From Silvibacterium dinghuense (GTDB lineage: Bacteria > Acidobacteriota > Terriglobia > Terriglobales > Acidobacteriaceae), in NCBI RefSeq assembly GCF_004123295.1, contig NZ_SDMK01000001.1:930001-994000 (forward strand): DNA of 64,000 bases, read 5' to 3'. The notes beneath the pieces are model-generated. The model saw only the letters and a program-made list of their open reading frames with translations, was not told the DNA's origin and searched no databases. Positions 28,299 to 39,382 of the stretch are shown here, piece after piece. Position 1 is the first letter of the stretch. Each line of letters starts with the position of its first letter. A program made the position numbers and the translations under genes.

Positions 28299-28514
28299 GA
28301 CCGGTGAGTGTAACAGGAACAAATCATTGTCCTATATAAAGCGATTTTATAGAGGTGCCCTAGCAAAACAGTCAAATTCAAGCAAGCCCGTGAATTCTCC
28401 GTGACAATTCAAGCATTTTTTCTTTACCCTTGTGTGTATTCTCCAGTTCCTCTCCGGGATTCTGCGTTCGGCAGAGCTTTACCGGTCTAGACATCCATAT
28501 AAGTTCACAGTCCC

Positions 28515-31500
28515 ATGCGGACAAAACGAGAAACAGGATTCATGAGACACATACGCAAAATCGCTTTACGAACCGGATTGGCCGCTGGTTTGAGAAAGCC
28601 TTTCCATACGCTGCCGGCCGGCCGACTTCTGGCAGCCGCGACGCTGGGGCTGGCCTGTACGGTTTCCCCGCTCTTCGCCCAGGTCGATCAGGGTGGCGTG
28701 TCTGGCACGATCTCCGACCAGACGGGTGCCGTGATCCCCGGCGCAACAGTCACGCTGACCAACACCGACAACGGGCTGAGCCTGACGCAGAAGTCCAATG
28801 GCGCAGGTCAGTACAACTTCACCCCGGTGAAGGTGGGCAACTACTCACTGAAGATTTCGGCGGATGGTTTTGAGAGCGTGGAGCGGAGCGGCATCCGCGT
28901 GGACGTCAGCGGTTTTGTCGGCGTCAACATGAAGCTGAATCCGGGCGCAGTCTCGCAGGTGGTGCAGGTCAAGGCGACCACCGAACTGCAGACGCAGGAT
29001 GCTGCGACGGGGCAGGTCTTCTCGACGCAGCAGATTGAGGACAGCCCGCTGCAGGGACGCAACTACCTGTTCCTCGCGCAGATCACGACGGGCGTGAACG
29101 CGCCCAACCAGGGCAACACGCAGACCGCCGGCTCAGGTGCTTTCTCCTCGAACGGCAGCCGCGTGGCGCAGAACAACTTCATCTTGGACGGCGTGGACAA
29201 CAACTCGAACATGCAGGACTTCCTCAACGGCGCGACCTACGCCGTGGCGCCTCCGCCGGATGCGCTCGAGGAGTTCAAGGTGCAGTCGAGCGATTACAGC
29301 GCGGAGCTCGGCCACTCGACCGGCGCGGCAGTGAACGCCAGCATCAAGTCGGGCACCAACCAGATCCACGGCAGCCTGTGGGAGTTCTTCCGCAGCGACC
29401 GCATGACCGCGAACGACTACTTCAATACCAGCGGCAGCACCGCGTACCACGCGAATACTTTCGGCGCGACGCTGGGCGGCCCGATCATCAAGGACAAGCT
29501 CTTCGTCTTCGCCGACGGCCAGGGCACGCGCATCTCGAGCTTTGTGCCGGAGGAACCGAATCAGACGGTGCCGACCGACCTGATGCGGACCGGCGACTTC
29601 TCGGAAATGCTGGACTCCGCCAACACCGAAGGCAATGGCGCCATCGCCCTGTACAAGACAGGCGGTAACGTGACCTCGGCGGTGGGCACAGGCGAGACCG
29701 CCAAAGACCCCACGCGCTACCTGGCCTGCTCGACGACGGCCGGTTATTACACAGGTACGGTCACGGGAGAAAACGTAATCTGCCCAAGTTCGGTGAACTC
29801 GGTGGCGCAGCGCATCCTCAAGCTCTTTCCCGAGCCAAACCAGGGCGCATCCCATCAGGTCTTCGACAACTACACCATCCCGGCGACGGCCGCCACGAAC
29901 GACACCACGCAGTACGACGTGAAGGTGGACTTCAACCCGACCTCCAAGGACCAGGCCTTCGGCCGCTACAGCTATTCGAACAACCCGCAGACCTACACGC
30001 CGCCCTTCCCGATTCTCGACGGCGGCAGCTATGGCTCGGACGGCCAGGAATCGAACTACGCCAAGAGCGGCGTCTTCAGCGAAACGCACTTCTTCTCGCC
30101 GACGATGTCGAATGAATTCCGCATCGGCTACAACTACCTGCACGCCTCCTACCTGCAGGACAACAGCACCGAAGACCTGGCAGCGGAGTATGGTCTGGGT
30201 GGCATCCCCTACAGCACGGATCTGGGCGGCTTCCCGGATATCAGCTTCGGCGGCTACATCAACAGCATCGGCGTACCGTCGTACATGCCTTCGGATGAGA
30301 AGCAGGACGTAATCGAGTTCATCGATAACGTCTCAAAGGTCTGGGGCAAGCACACCTTCAAGACCGGCGTAAACCTGCAGCACATCCGCTTCTACGGCCT
30401 GCAGACCCCAAACCCGATCGGCTCGCAGAGCTTCTCCGGTCTCTACACTTCGGACCCGGGCGATCTCGTGAATGTGACTGGTTCGGGCGCGGCGGACTTC
30501 ATGCTCGACATGATGAACGCCTCGAGCATCAACAGTCATACCCCCTTCACCGACCTGCGGTGGTACGACGCTGCCTTCGTGCAGGACGACTGGAAGGTGA
30601 AGTCGAACCTGACGCTGAACCTCGGCCTGCGCTGGGAGTACACGCAGCCCTTCGAGGAGCTGCACGACGAGCAGGCGAACTTCGTGGGCGACTACACAGG
30701 CATGAACGAAGGTTCGGGCACGCTGTATATTCCCGAGTCGCAGAGCGGCTACGCAATTCCGAGCACCCTTTCCACGTATTTCGCCAAGGACAACATCAAC
30801 GTGGCGTACACCTCGGACCGTTCGCTGGTGAAGCCGCAGCACTGGGAGTTCGCTCCCCGCTTCGGCCTGGCTTACCAGCCGAAGGACGGCATGGTGATCC
30901 GCAGCGGCTTCGGCTTCTTCTATGGCGGACAGGAGAACATCGGTCTCGGCCTGAACCTGGCCAACAACCCGCCCTTCTTCCTGAGCAGCACCTATAACCC
31001 CTCACCCGACCAGTGCTACAACACCGCTGCGACCGGCGTAGTCTGTCCGACCAACGGCCAGACGCTCGAGACCGGCTTCGGCTCGGATCCGGGTTCGGAA
31101 GCCAGCCTGGCGGCCAACGTGAACCTGCCGACGCTTTACCAGCAGGACGTGAAGGCCAAGAGCACCTACACCATGAGCTACAACGCCAGCGTGCAGCAGG
31201 CCATTACCTCGACGACCTCCTTCACCCTCAGCTACCAGGGCAACCTCACCCGCCGCCTGCGTGTGAGCTACAACGCCAACCAGTACCCGGGCAATGTTCC
31301 CTCGGGCGCAAACTCGCAGCTCTACCAGCCGTTCTACGACTTCGGCACGATCGATCGCGTGATCAACGAAGGCGTGGGCGCCTACAACTCGCTGCAGGCC
31401 AAGATCGAGAAGAAGTACTCGAACGGCCTCTACTTCCTGGCCGGCTACACCTGGTCGCACAGCCTCGATGACGCCGTGGAGCCGATCCAGGGCACGGACG

Positions 31501-32192
31501 GCCAGACCTCCGGCAACCCGGCCTTCACTGGCCTGCGTTTCAACTACGGCGCCAGCACCACCGACGTCCGTAACCGCTTCACCTTCTCGCCTACCTACGA
31601 TCTGCCCTTCGGCCAGGGTCAGCACTTCCTGAACCACGGCGGCGTAGTCAACCAGGTGGTCGGTGGCTGGAAGCTGGCCGCCATCTTCCAGGCGCAGACT
31701 GGCACTCCGGTGGCCTTCAACGGCCTGTTCAAGGTCGGCGACCCATTCGGCACCGGCGGCACGCCGAGCGCCATCAACCAGCACAATGTTACCTGCGCCA
31801 GCAAGGTCCGCACCCTGGACCACTGGTTCAACCCCTGCGCCTTCGCGCAGGCGCCGACCGCGGTCTCTTCGCTTACTGGCTGGACCACCGATGACAACGT
31901 GATCCTGGTCAGCCAGGCGGGCACCAAGCCTTTCGGACAGGGACGCCTCACCGTTCCCGGCCCGGGCCTGGACCGCACGGACATGTCGCTGTTCAAGACC
32001 TTCAACCTCGGCTATCGCCACTCGGCCTTCACGCTGCGCGCCGATGCCTTCAACGTCTTCAACCACCCATCCTTCGGCGATCCGAATAACTCGATCACCG
32101 GCACAGCAGCCGGCGACATCACCAAGACACGCTTCAGCACGGTGCTGCCCAACGCCCGCACGATTGAAGTGGCAGGCCGCCTGACCTTCTAA
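28515..32192 (+). CDS. TonB-dependent receptor, Oar-like, with N-terminal carboxypeptidase regulatory-like domain
   Basis: 1225 residues from 28515; the ATG at 28542 (codon 10) has AGGA close upstream and is an equal candidate. A signal peptide ends near SPLFAQ (about 55). Residues 60-140 form a CarboxypepD_reg-like Ig fold (GGVSGTISDQTGAVIPGATV; GQYNFTPVKVGNYSLKISADGFE). A plug-like segment follows (NYLFLAQITTGVNAP; GSRVAQNNFILDGVDNN), then a large barrel with many aromatic strands ending in VAGRLTF, the C-terminal aromatic of outer-membrane barrels. It probably imports large oligomers or glycans; no SusD partner is adjacent. Confidence 0.92.
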   Translation: MRTKRETGFMRHIRKIALRTGLAAGLRKPFHTLPAGRLLAAATLGLACTVSPLFAQVDQGGVSGTISDQTGAVIPGATVTLTNTDNGLSLTQKSNGAGQYNFTPVKVGNYSLKISADGFESVERSGIRVDVSGFVGVNMKLNPGAVSQVVQVKATTELQTQDAATGQVFSTQQIEDSPLQGRNYLFLAQITTGVNAPNQGNTQTAGSGAFSSNGSRVAQNNFILDGVDNNSNMQDFLNGATYAVAPPPDALEEFKVQSSDYSAELGHSTGAAVNASIKSGTNQIHGSLWEFFRSDRMTANDYFNTSGSTAYHANTFGATLGGPIIKDKLFVFADGQGTRISSFVPEEPNQTVPTDLMRTGDFSEMLDSANTEGNGAIALYKTGGNVTSAVGTGETAKDPTRYLACSTTAGYYTGTVTGENVICPSSVNSVAQRILKLFPEPNQGASHQVFDNYTIPATAATNDTTQYDVKVDFNPTSKDQAFGRYSYSNNPQTYTPPFPILDGGSYGSDGQESNYAKSGVFSETHFFSPTMSNEFRIGYNYLHASYLQDNSTEDLAAEYGLGGIPYSTDLGGFPDISFGGYINSIGVPSYMPSDEKQDVIEFIDNVSKVWGKHTFKTGVNLQHIRFYGLQTPNPIGSQSFSGLYTSDPGDLVNVTGSGAADFMLDMMNASSINSHTPFTDLRWYDAAFVQDDWKVKSNLTLNLGLRWEYTQPFEELHDEQANFVGDYTGMNEGSGTLYIPESQSGYAIPSTLSTYFAKDNINVAYTSDRSLVKPQHWEFAPRFGLAYQPKDGMVIRSGFGFFYGGQENIGLGLNLANNPPFFLSSTYNPSPDQCYNTAATGVVCPTNGQTLETGFGSDPGSEASLAANVNLPTLYQQDVKAKSTYTMSYNASVQQAITSTTSFTLSYQGNLTRRLRVSYNANQYPGNVPSGANSQLYQPFYDFGTIDRVINEGVGAYNSLQAKIEKKYSNGLYFLAGYTWSHSLDDAVEPIQGTDGQTSGNPAFTGLRFNYGASTTDVRNRFTFSPTYDLPFGQGQHFLNHGGVVNQVVGGWKLAAIFQAQTGTPVAFNGLFKVGDPFGTGGTPSAINQHNVTCASKVRTLDHWFNPCAFAQAPTAVSSLTGWTTDDNVILVSQAGTKPFGQGRLTVPGPGLDRTDMSLFKTFNLGYRHSAFTLRADAFNVFNHPSFGDPNNSITGTAAGDITKTRFSTVLPNARTIEVAGRLTF

Positions 32193-32215
32193 ACCGGGCT
32201 GCAAGGAAATACTCC

Positions 32216-32243
32216 GGGCACGATCGCATCCGCGATCGTGCCC
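32216..32243 (+). terminator. Terminator after TonB-dependent receptor
   Basis: GGGCACGATCGC and its exact complement GCGATCGTGCCC with a 4-base loop, followed by TTTTCTTTT, 24 bases after the stop. Confidence 0.95.
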
Positions 32244-32352
32244 TTTTCTTTTCACCACGAACGATGCCTAAGAGTGGTAGGCTCTCTCCAGAGAAGCGCA
32301 CCCACGGCCTTCTCAGGATGATCTGCACCTCGATTCGTCGCAGGAGACCTCG

Positions 32353-32868
32353 ATGCTTCGCCGCTCTCTTACCCTGACTGCCGTGTTGCTTGCCGCCGCG
32401 CCCGCCGTGATCCTCGCCGACAGCCACACCCCCTCCGACTATCCGCTGCGGGTTCATATTTTCACGCGGAACGAAACCACCTTCTACCATATGCGCTCAG
32501 CCGATGAGGCCAAGGGCGAGGGACGCGCAGATCTCTTCGAGAACGGTCAGCCCAAAGGCCTCGACTTCCAGTTCGATTGCACGCACCGGCTGCTGACCTC
32601 GTCGGGTTACGAGACCTTTCCCGCGAAGTGGAAGAAGCCGGGCGAAGAACTGATCATCCTGCAGCCGGAATTCGGCAAGCCGGGAAACTATGACAGCTGC
32701 CATCTGAAAGTCATGGTTAAGGATTTCGTCTACGTGAAGCACGAGGGCAACCTGGTGACCGAGCCGACGGCAAAGTTCAAGGACTGGATGACCAAACACG
32801 ATTACGATCCGGAACATGGCAAGGATCTGCCCTCGGTGCCCGAGGCCAAGGACAGCGGCAAGGAATAG
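32353..32868 (+). CDS. Secreted protein of unknown function
   Basis: 171 residues. A signal peptide (LTLTAVLLAAAPAVILADS) is cut near residue 22. GCAGGAGACC precedes the start. The mature domain has one Cys pair (FQFDCTHRLL; YDSCHLKVMVKDF) and a charged tail rich in Lys, Asp and Pro. No family was recognised. Similar small secreted proteins that begin SDYPLRVHIFTRNETTF seem typical of this phylum, but that is an impression only. Confidence 0.78.
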   Translation: MLRRSLTLTAVLLAAAPAVILADSHTPSDYPLRVHIFTRNETTFYHMRSADEAKGEGRADLFENGQPKGLDFQFDCTHRLLTSSGYETFPAKWKKPGEELIILQPEFGKPGNYDSCHLKVMVKDFVYVKHEGNLVTEPTAKFKDWMTKHDYDPEHGKDLPSVPEAKDSGKE

Positions 32869-32892
32869 AATCTGCACGCCCTCTAGACAAAA

Positions 32893-32914
32893 CGGGGCCG
32901 TCAGCGCGGCCCCG
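32893..32914 (-). terminator. Terminator-like hairpin inside the broken FMN-binding-fold gene
   Basis: CGGGGCCG/CGGCCCCG with a 6-base loop; on the minus strand it is followed by TTTTGTC. It lies within the nominal open frame of the gene upstream, which suggests that this frame has lost its natural end. Confidence 0.75.
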
Positions 32915-33214
32915 CATCTCCAGCAGTCCGCCCTCCGATACGAGTGACAGAGTGAGGCGGCCATCTCGCTTGAGGTTCTTCGCGGTATTCGATTCGGGCC
33001 AGATCGCTACCAGCAGTTCCGTCGGGTTGAGGGCAAGCACCTCACCAATGCTCAGCTGCGCGGCATGCGGCCATCCATCCTCACCGACCGTGGACAGGCG
33101 GATCGCCTCTCCCGCCCGCGATTCCAGGTGCGCGCCATCCAGCTCAGTCAAAACCCTGGACGGCAATCCATTCAGGCGGCCAGGCGCGGAATAAACCGTT
33201 TCGCTCTGTTGCAT
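32915..33214 (-). pseudogene. Fragment of a pyridoxamine 5'-phosphate oxidase-like (FMN-binding split barrel) gene
   Basis: The first 98 or so residues from ATG 33214 look genuine: GRLNGLPSRVLTELDGAHLE, LSTVGEDGWPHAAQLSIGEV, LLVAIWPESNTAKNLKRDGR, LTLSLVSEGG. These match the N-terminal half of a split-barrel flavin-binding family of about 160-180 residues. After LLEMRGRADGP the frame runs through a terminator hairpin and then antisense through the neighbouring secreted-protein gene to 32777, giving an Arg/Pro-rich tail with no family likeness. So the 3' half appears deleted. The protein is probably not functional. Confidence 0.7.
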
Positions 33215-33515
33215 GTATTCCTCCGGTCAAAAGACATAGAGATGGCAAACGGCATCCAGTCTGCCAAACACCGGCGAACTCGATCAACCCTGCAGCATCC
33301 ATACTTCGGTTGGATAGCGCAGAAGATTATTTCGGTTGGATACCGCAGAAGCGCGAGGAAACATACGGAAGAAGGCAGAGGGACGGTAGCCATACAAACC
33401 CAGTTTGGGCATGCGTGAGGGACCTATTCACCTCGGAGGCCATGAGAGGACCTGCGCCTTTCCATCCATGACGAACAACGTGTCATGGATGGAGCACCCA
33501 GGTTCGTTTCTGTCT
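33215..33515. other. Intergenic region with direct repeat and hairpin
   Basis: 301 bases without a gene. A 21-base direct repeat (TTCGGTTGGATAGCGCAGAA and a G) lies at 33305-33325 and 33331-33351 with one difference. A 12-bp hairpin, TCCATCCATGAC / GTCATGGATGGA (33461-33472, 33482-33493), lies 22 bases past the nusB stop and may end its transcript, though it has no T-run. Confidence 0.7.
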
Positions 33516-33944
33516 TTAACTGCGAGCGTTCAGCAAAGCCCGGTTGATGGCATCGAGCACGCCATTCAGGAAGTTGATCGACTCGGGCGACGAGTAGCGG
33601 CGGGCAATCTCGAGAGCTTCGTTGATCACGATGGGCGCGGGCGTGCCGGTGAAGCCGATCATTTCGGCTACTGCGGTGCGCAGCACGTTGCGGTCGACGG
33701 CTGACATGCGGGCCAGCTTCCAGTTCTGCGAGTGCTTCTCGATGATGGTGTCGATCTCTTCGTCGCGGGCAACTGCCACGCGGAAGAGGTCCTCGGTGAA
33801 GTCGCGGACATCGTCGTCCACCTCTTCGCGGGCCTGCCAGAAGGTCTTGCGGACCTCGTCGGGGTTCTGCTTGCCCATGTCAGCCTGGAAGAGCATCTGC
33901 ATGGCGAGTTCGCGGGACTTACGGCGCTTTCCGGTTACGCTCAC
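33516..33944 (-). CDS. nusB: Transcription antitermination factor NusB
   Basis: 142 residues, the usual size. It opens TGKRRKSRELAMQMLFQADM and ends NFLNGVLDAINRALL; VDRNVLRTAVAEMIGF and IVINEALEIARRYSSPES are the family's core helices. NusB binds boxA RNA with NusE (S10) and supports rRNA antitermination. Its ATG overlaps the stop of the VOC-lumazine synthase gene by 4 bases (33941-33944), so it is translationally coupled. The ribH-nusB order is widely conserved in bacteria. Confidence 0.97.
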   Translation of the reverse strand: MSVTGKRRKSRELAMQMLFQADMGKQNPDEVRKTFWQAREEVDDDVRDFTEDLFRVAVARDEEIDTIIEKHSQNWKLARMSAVDRNVLRTAVAEMIGFTGTPAPIVINEALEIARRYSSPESINFLNGVLDAINRALLNARS

Positions 33945-34834
33945 TGGGCGGCTTCGACTTTCTCCGCCGTTTGCTGGGCGAGCTTGCGGTGCAGCGACAC
34001 CATCTCAATTGCGGCCGAGGCGGCCTCGAAGCCCTTGTTGCCGGCTTTCAGACCGGCTCGGTCGAGCGCCTGCTCGAGGGTTTCACAGGTGAGCACGCCA
34101 AAGGCATGGGGAATGCCGGTCTCCTGTTGGGACTGGCCGATGCCGCGCGAAACCTCGTTATAGATGGCCTCGTAGTGCGCGGTTTCGCCGCGCAGCAGCA
34201 GGCCCAGCGTGATGATGCCGTCGACCAGCTTGGTCTCAGCCACGGCGCGGGCAGCCGAGGGAATCTCCCAGGCGCCGGGCACGCGGATGATGTTGACCTG
34301 GTCCTTGCGGACGCCGGACCGGTAGAGGCAGTCGAGCGCGCCCTGGAGCAGGCGATCGGTGATCACGGCGTTCCAGCGGGCAAGGATGATGGCGAACTTC
34401 ATGTCCGATGCGACCAGATCGCCTTCGAGCGCGACCGGTCTGCCAGCCAGAGGTTCGGTGTGCTCCCAGAAGGCGTAGCGGTATCCGGGTACCGGCTCGG
34501 CGACAAAAACGCGGGATTTCCAGGTAGTTTCGACGGTCGAAGAGAGGAAAGGAGCGCTCTCGGTTTCGTACTGGACCATCCAGCGCTCGATCACCCCGCG
34601 GACCTCGTCGAGCTGGGTGCATTCGATATAGATGTCGGCCTCGCCGGCGGTGTGCGGCACTTCGCCATCGACAAATTCGAGGTTGCCGATGGGAGCAAGG
34701 AAAGGACGGCCGCGGCCAGCCTCGTCCTGCCAGCCCTTGCCGGACTCGAAACCAAGGACGGAAAAGAAGCTGACGAGCGTATCAAAGACGGCCGGAGAGC
34801 TGGCGGGCCGTATCGCCGTAATGCCTTTCATCAT
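33941..34834 (-). CDS. ribH: VOC-domain/lumazine synthase fusion (6,7-dimethyl-8-ribityllumazine synthase)
   Basis: 297 residues, about twice the normal RibH length. Residues 1-132 look like a glyoxalase/VOC fold (FDTLVSFFSVLGFESG; EADIYIECTQLDEVRGVIER; WKSRVFVAEPVPGYRYAFWE). Residues 145-290 are a complete lumazine synthase: KFAIILARWNAVITDRLL, VPGAWEIPSAARAV, LGLLLRGETAHYEAIYNE with the catalytic His220, and GLKAGNKGFEAA. It makes the riboflavin precursor from 5-amino-6-ribitylaminouracil and dihydroxybutanone phosphate. No stop separates the parts; an internal ATG at 34402 could also give free RibH. It is coupled to nusB. Confidence 0.92.
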   Translation of the reverse strand: MMKGITAIRPASSPAVFDTLVSFFSVLGFESGKGWQDEAGRGRPFLAPIGNLEFVDGEVPHTAGEADIYIECTQLDEVRGVIERWMVQYETESAPFLSSTVETTWKSRVFVAEPVPGYRYAFWEHTEPLAGRPVALEGDLVASDMKFAIILARWNAVITDRLLQGALDCLYRSGVRKDQVNIIRVPGAWEIPSAARAVAETKLVDGIITLGLLLRGETAHYEAIYNEVSRGIGQSQQETGIPHAFGVLTCETLEQALDRAGLKAGNKGFEAASAAIEMVSLHRKLAQQTAEKVEAAQ

Positions 34835-34891
34835 GACCTTCTTAGGGTATCAGGGCTGACGGATCAGGCAGCGGCCGATACAGAAATGCGA

Positions 34892-35281
34892 TTACTGCCA
34901 TATCCGGCGGACGCCGAAGAGGTCCAGCCCGGCATCGAGGCTGAGGATGGGCATATCCTCGGCCAGCGCCTGCGCGGCCAGCATGCGGTCGAAGGGGTCG
35001 CCATGGTCGCCCGAGAGCCGCCCGGCGCGGAGAGCCACAGCCGGGGTGATGGAGAGCAATTCGTAGCCCGCACGGCTGACATGGCCGAGAAAGTCCTCTT
35101 CCAGCCTGACAGCTTCGGGAAGACGGGCGAGGCGCACTTTGGTCGCGATTTCCCAGGCCGAGACCGCGGAGACGACAGCAGTGATGGTCTCGTCGGCAAG
35201 AATCGCGCGCACGCGGGGGGTGAGTTTCTCTGGAGACTCACCTGCCCAGATCAAGGTGTGCGTATCGAGCAGATATCTCAT
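34892..35281 (-). CDS. PIN domain toxin (VapC-like)
   Basis: 129 residues. The PIN acidic site is complete: Asp in LLDTHTLIWA, Glu in VSAWEIATK, Asp in GDPFDRMLAAQAL and Asp in ILSLDAGLDLF. This variant is close to the type often annotated as VapC paired with Phd/YefM antitoxins. The start overlaps the antitoxin stop by 4 bases (35278-35281), so translation is coupled. Expected role: endoribonuclease restrained by its partner; the RNA target is unknown. Confidence 0.9.
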   Translation of the reverse strand: MRYLLDTHTLIWAGESPEKLTPRVRAILADETITAVVSAVSAWEIATKVRLARLPEAVRLEEDFLGHVSRAGYELLSITPAVALRAGRLSGDHGDPFDRMLAAQALAEDMPILSLDAGLDLFGVRRIWQ

Positions 35282-35580
35282 TCGGAGTCGCGGTCGCTCT
35301 CCGAACTCCTCATGCCGGCGCGGATCACCTCATCGAACGGATCGGATGCGATGCCCATCTCCACATCCGAGAGCGGCTCCCAGAAGGCATCGCCGAGCTT
35401 GAAGTTGGGATCGTAGAGAAAACCAAGACGCTGCGGCTTCTTCACCGGCTCAATCGGCTCCAGCCGCACCACCGGCTTCTTGTCGCGTCCGGAGGTGATG
35501 ATGACCGTCTCGCCGGCCAGCGCCTTGCGGATCAATTCGGACAACCGAGTCTTTGCCTCAAAAACAGTTGCTGAAGCCAT
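35278..35580 (-). CDS. Phd/YefM family antitoxin
   Basis: 100 residues. The N-terminal MASATVFEAKTRLSELIRKA then GETVIITSGRDKKPVVRLEPI is the Phd/YefM DNA-binding fold. The C-terminal half (GFLYDPNFKLGDAFWEPLSD, EVIRAGM) should wrap the toxin. It is first in the operon and coupled to the PIN gene by a 4-base overlap. As in this class it probably represses its own promoter. Confidence 0.88.
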   Translation of the reverse strand: MASATVFEAKTRLSELIRKALAGETVIITSGRDKKPVVRLEPIEPVKKPQRLGFLYDPNFKLGDAFWEPLSDVEMGIASDPFDEVIRAGMRSSESDRDSE

Positions 35581-35699
35581 GATGGCAGCCCTCCTCTCTC
35601 ACCGCACCATCTTAGCTAGATAAACCTGGCCAGGAAAGAGAAAAAACGCTGTTTCCCCGCCATTTCTCCAAGCGATTGAAAACAGAACACTTCCCTGTC

Positions 35700-35723
35700 T
35701 CATATTGAGATTGCAAAATATGA
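35700..35723. promoter_or_regulatory. AT-rich inverted repeat upstream of hsp20
   Basis: TCATATT (35700-35706) and AATATGA (35717-35723) form an inverted repeat with a 10-base spacer in an AT-rich stretch, about 125 bases before the hsp20 start. TTGAAA at 35676-35681 may be a -35 element. No CIRCE or HAIR sequence was found, so the regulator is unknown. Confidence 0.35.
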
Positions 35724-35846
35724 TAATAAATCACTCATGTTTTATGCATCTTTCATGCTATGGGCTCCATCAGATGAAGTGCAGGCGGGAAATCCCCGCC
35801 CAGATACGGATCACCTGATCCGGAAACATGCACTGGGAGGTGCAAC

Positions 35847-36287
35847 ATGGTTATCACTCATCGGGATTCTTTGCGCGACGTCATCGCTCTGCAGAACCGC
35901 CTGAACGCCCTCTTCTCCGAGCGCGCTAACGGGAAGCAGAACGACACGGCGGAAAAACCGGCCTCGTTCGTCCCCGCGGTCGACATCTTCGAGAACGAAC
36001 AGAAGATCGTTCTCCAGCTCGAAGCCCCGGGGCTCAAGCAGGAAGACTTCGACATTCAGCTGGAAAACGACACCCTGACGGTACGCGGCGAACGCAAGCT
36101 CTCCGCCGAGGCGAAGGAAGAGGACTTCCGCCGCATCGAGCGCCGCTACGGCAGCTTCGCTCGCTCCTTCTCGATCCCGGTGACGGTTAACCAGGAAAGT
36201 GTGAAGGCGAGCTATGATGCGGGCGTGCTCAGCATCGAGCTCGGCAAGCGGCCCGAAGCCAAGCCCAAGCAGATCAAGGTCAATTAG
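35847..36287 (+). CDS. Small heat shock protein, Hsp20/alpha-crystallin family
   Basis: 146 residues. The alpha-crystallin domain covers about 42-135: VPAVDIFENEQKIVLQLEAP, DFDIQLENDTLTVRGERK, RRIERRYGSFARSFSIP, ASYDAGVLSIELGKRPEAKP. The GVLSI(E) motif near 127 is the family's oligomerisation site. It holds unfolding proteins in solution without ATP. clpB follows 201 bases later on the same strand, so the two probably act together in disaggregation. GGGAGGTGC lies about 5-10 bases before the start. Confidence 0.95.
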   Translation: MVITHRDSLRDVIALQNRLNALFSERANGKQNDTAEKPASFVPAVDIFENEQKIVLQLEAPGLKQEDFDIQLENDTLTVRGERKLSAEAKEEDFRRIERRYGSFARSFSIPVTVNQESVKASYDAGVLSIELGKRPEAKPKQIKVN

Positions 36288-36488
36288 CCATTGGGGCACT
36301 CGCGCCTTCGGCGCATCCTTGCCGGGAGCTGGCTGCTTGCCCGCTCCCGGTGGTTGCAATTCAGGACTACGGGCCGGGATAGACGCAGTAAGCAGCGAGG
36401 GACGGACACCCTCCGTACCCTTATCGGGATCAAAAGAATCAGCAGCGGGACAGGCAGGAACACACTCAAGGCAGGCAGGTAAAGAGAT

Positions 36489-39140
<2,652 letters not shown>

Positions 39141-39166
39141 GAAGCAGCGATAAAGCGGCCAGTGAT

Positions 39167-39184
39167 CAGTCACAAGACGGCCAG
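39167..39184. repeat. Copy of the CAGTCACAA-n-CGGCCAG dispersed repeat
   Basis: CAGTCACAAGACGGCCAG follows clpB. Near-copies occur at 58078-58096 and, inverted, at 54313-54331 and 59989-60007. Several shorter GGCCAG and CTGGCC blocks surround this copy (39153-39310). Confidence 0.7.
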
Positions 39185-39197
39185 CCTCTTTTTCATC

Positions 39198-39225
39198 CGG
39201 GCAGGGAGCTTCGCTTCCCTGCCCG
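39198..39225 (+). terminator. clpB terminator
   Basis: CGGGCAGGGA/TCCCTGCCCG with an 8-base loop followed by TTCTTTTTTTTTT, 57 bases after the clpB stop. Confidence 0.94.
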
Positions 39226-39382
39226 TTCTTTTTTTTTTGCGAAGCCGTTCGCACTTTCACTGGCCGTATCTTTACTGGCCGCTTTTTACCAGCCATTCTT
39301 GCGACTGGCCACCGTTCCACAGCCTGCGGCGAAATGCTCTATGCTGTGAGGTCGCAACGATTCCAGCAAGGAGCAAGAGCAG

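Noticed and set aside
29133-30143. Minus-strand open frame of 336 codons inside the first TonB-dependent receptor
   Set aside because: Antisense shadow; the plus-strand receptor frame is continuous with strong barrel features.
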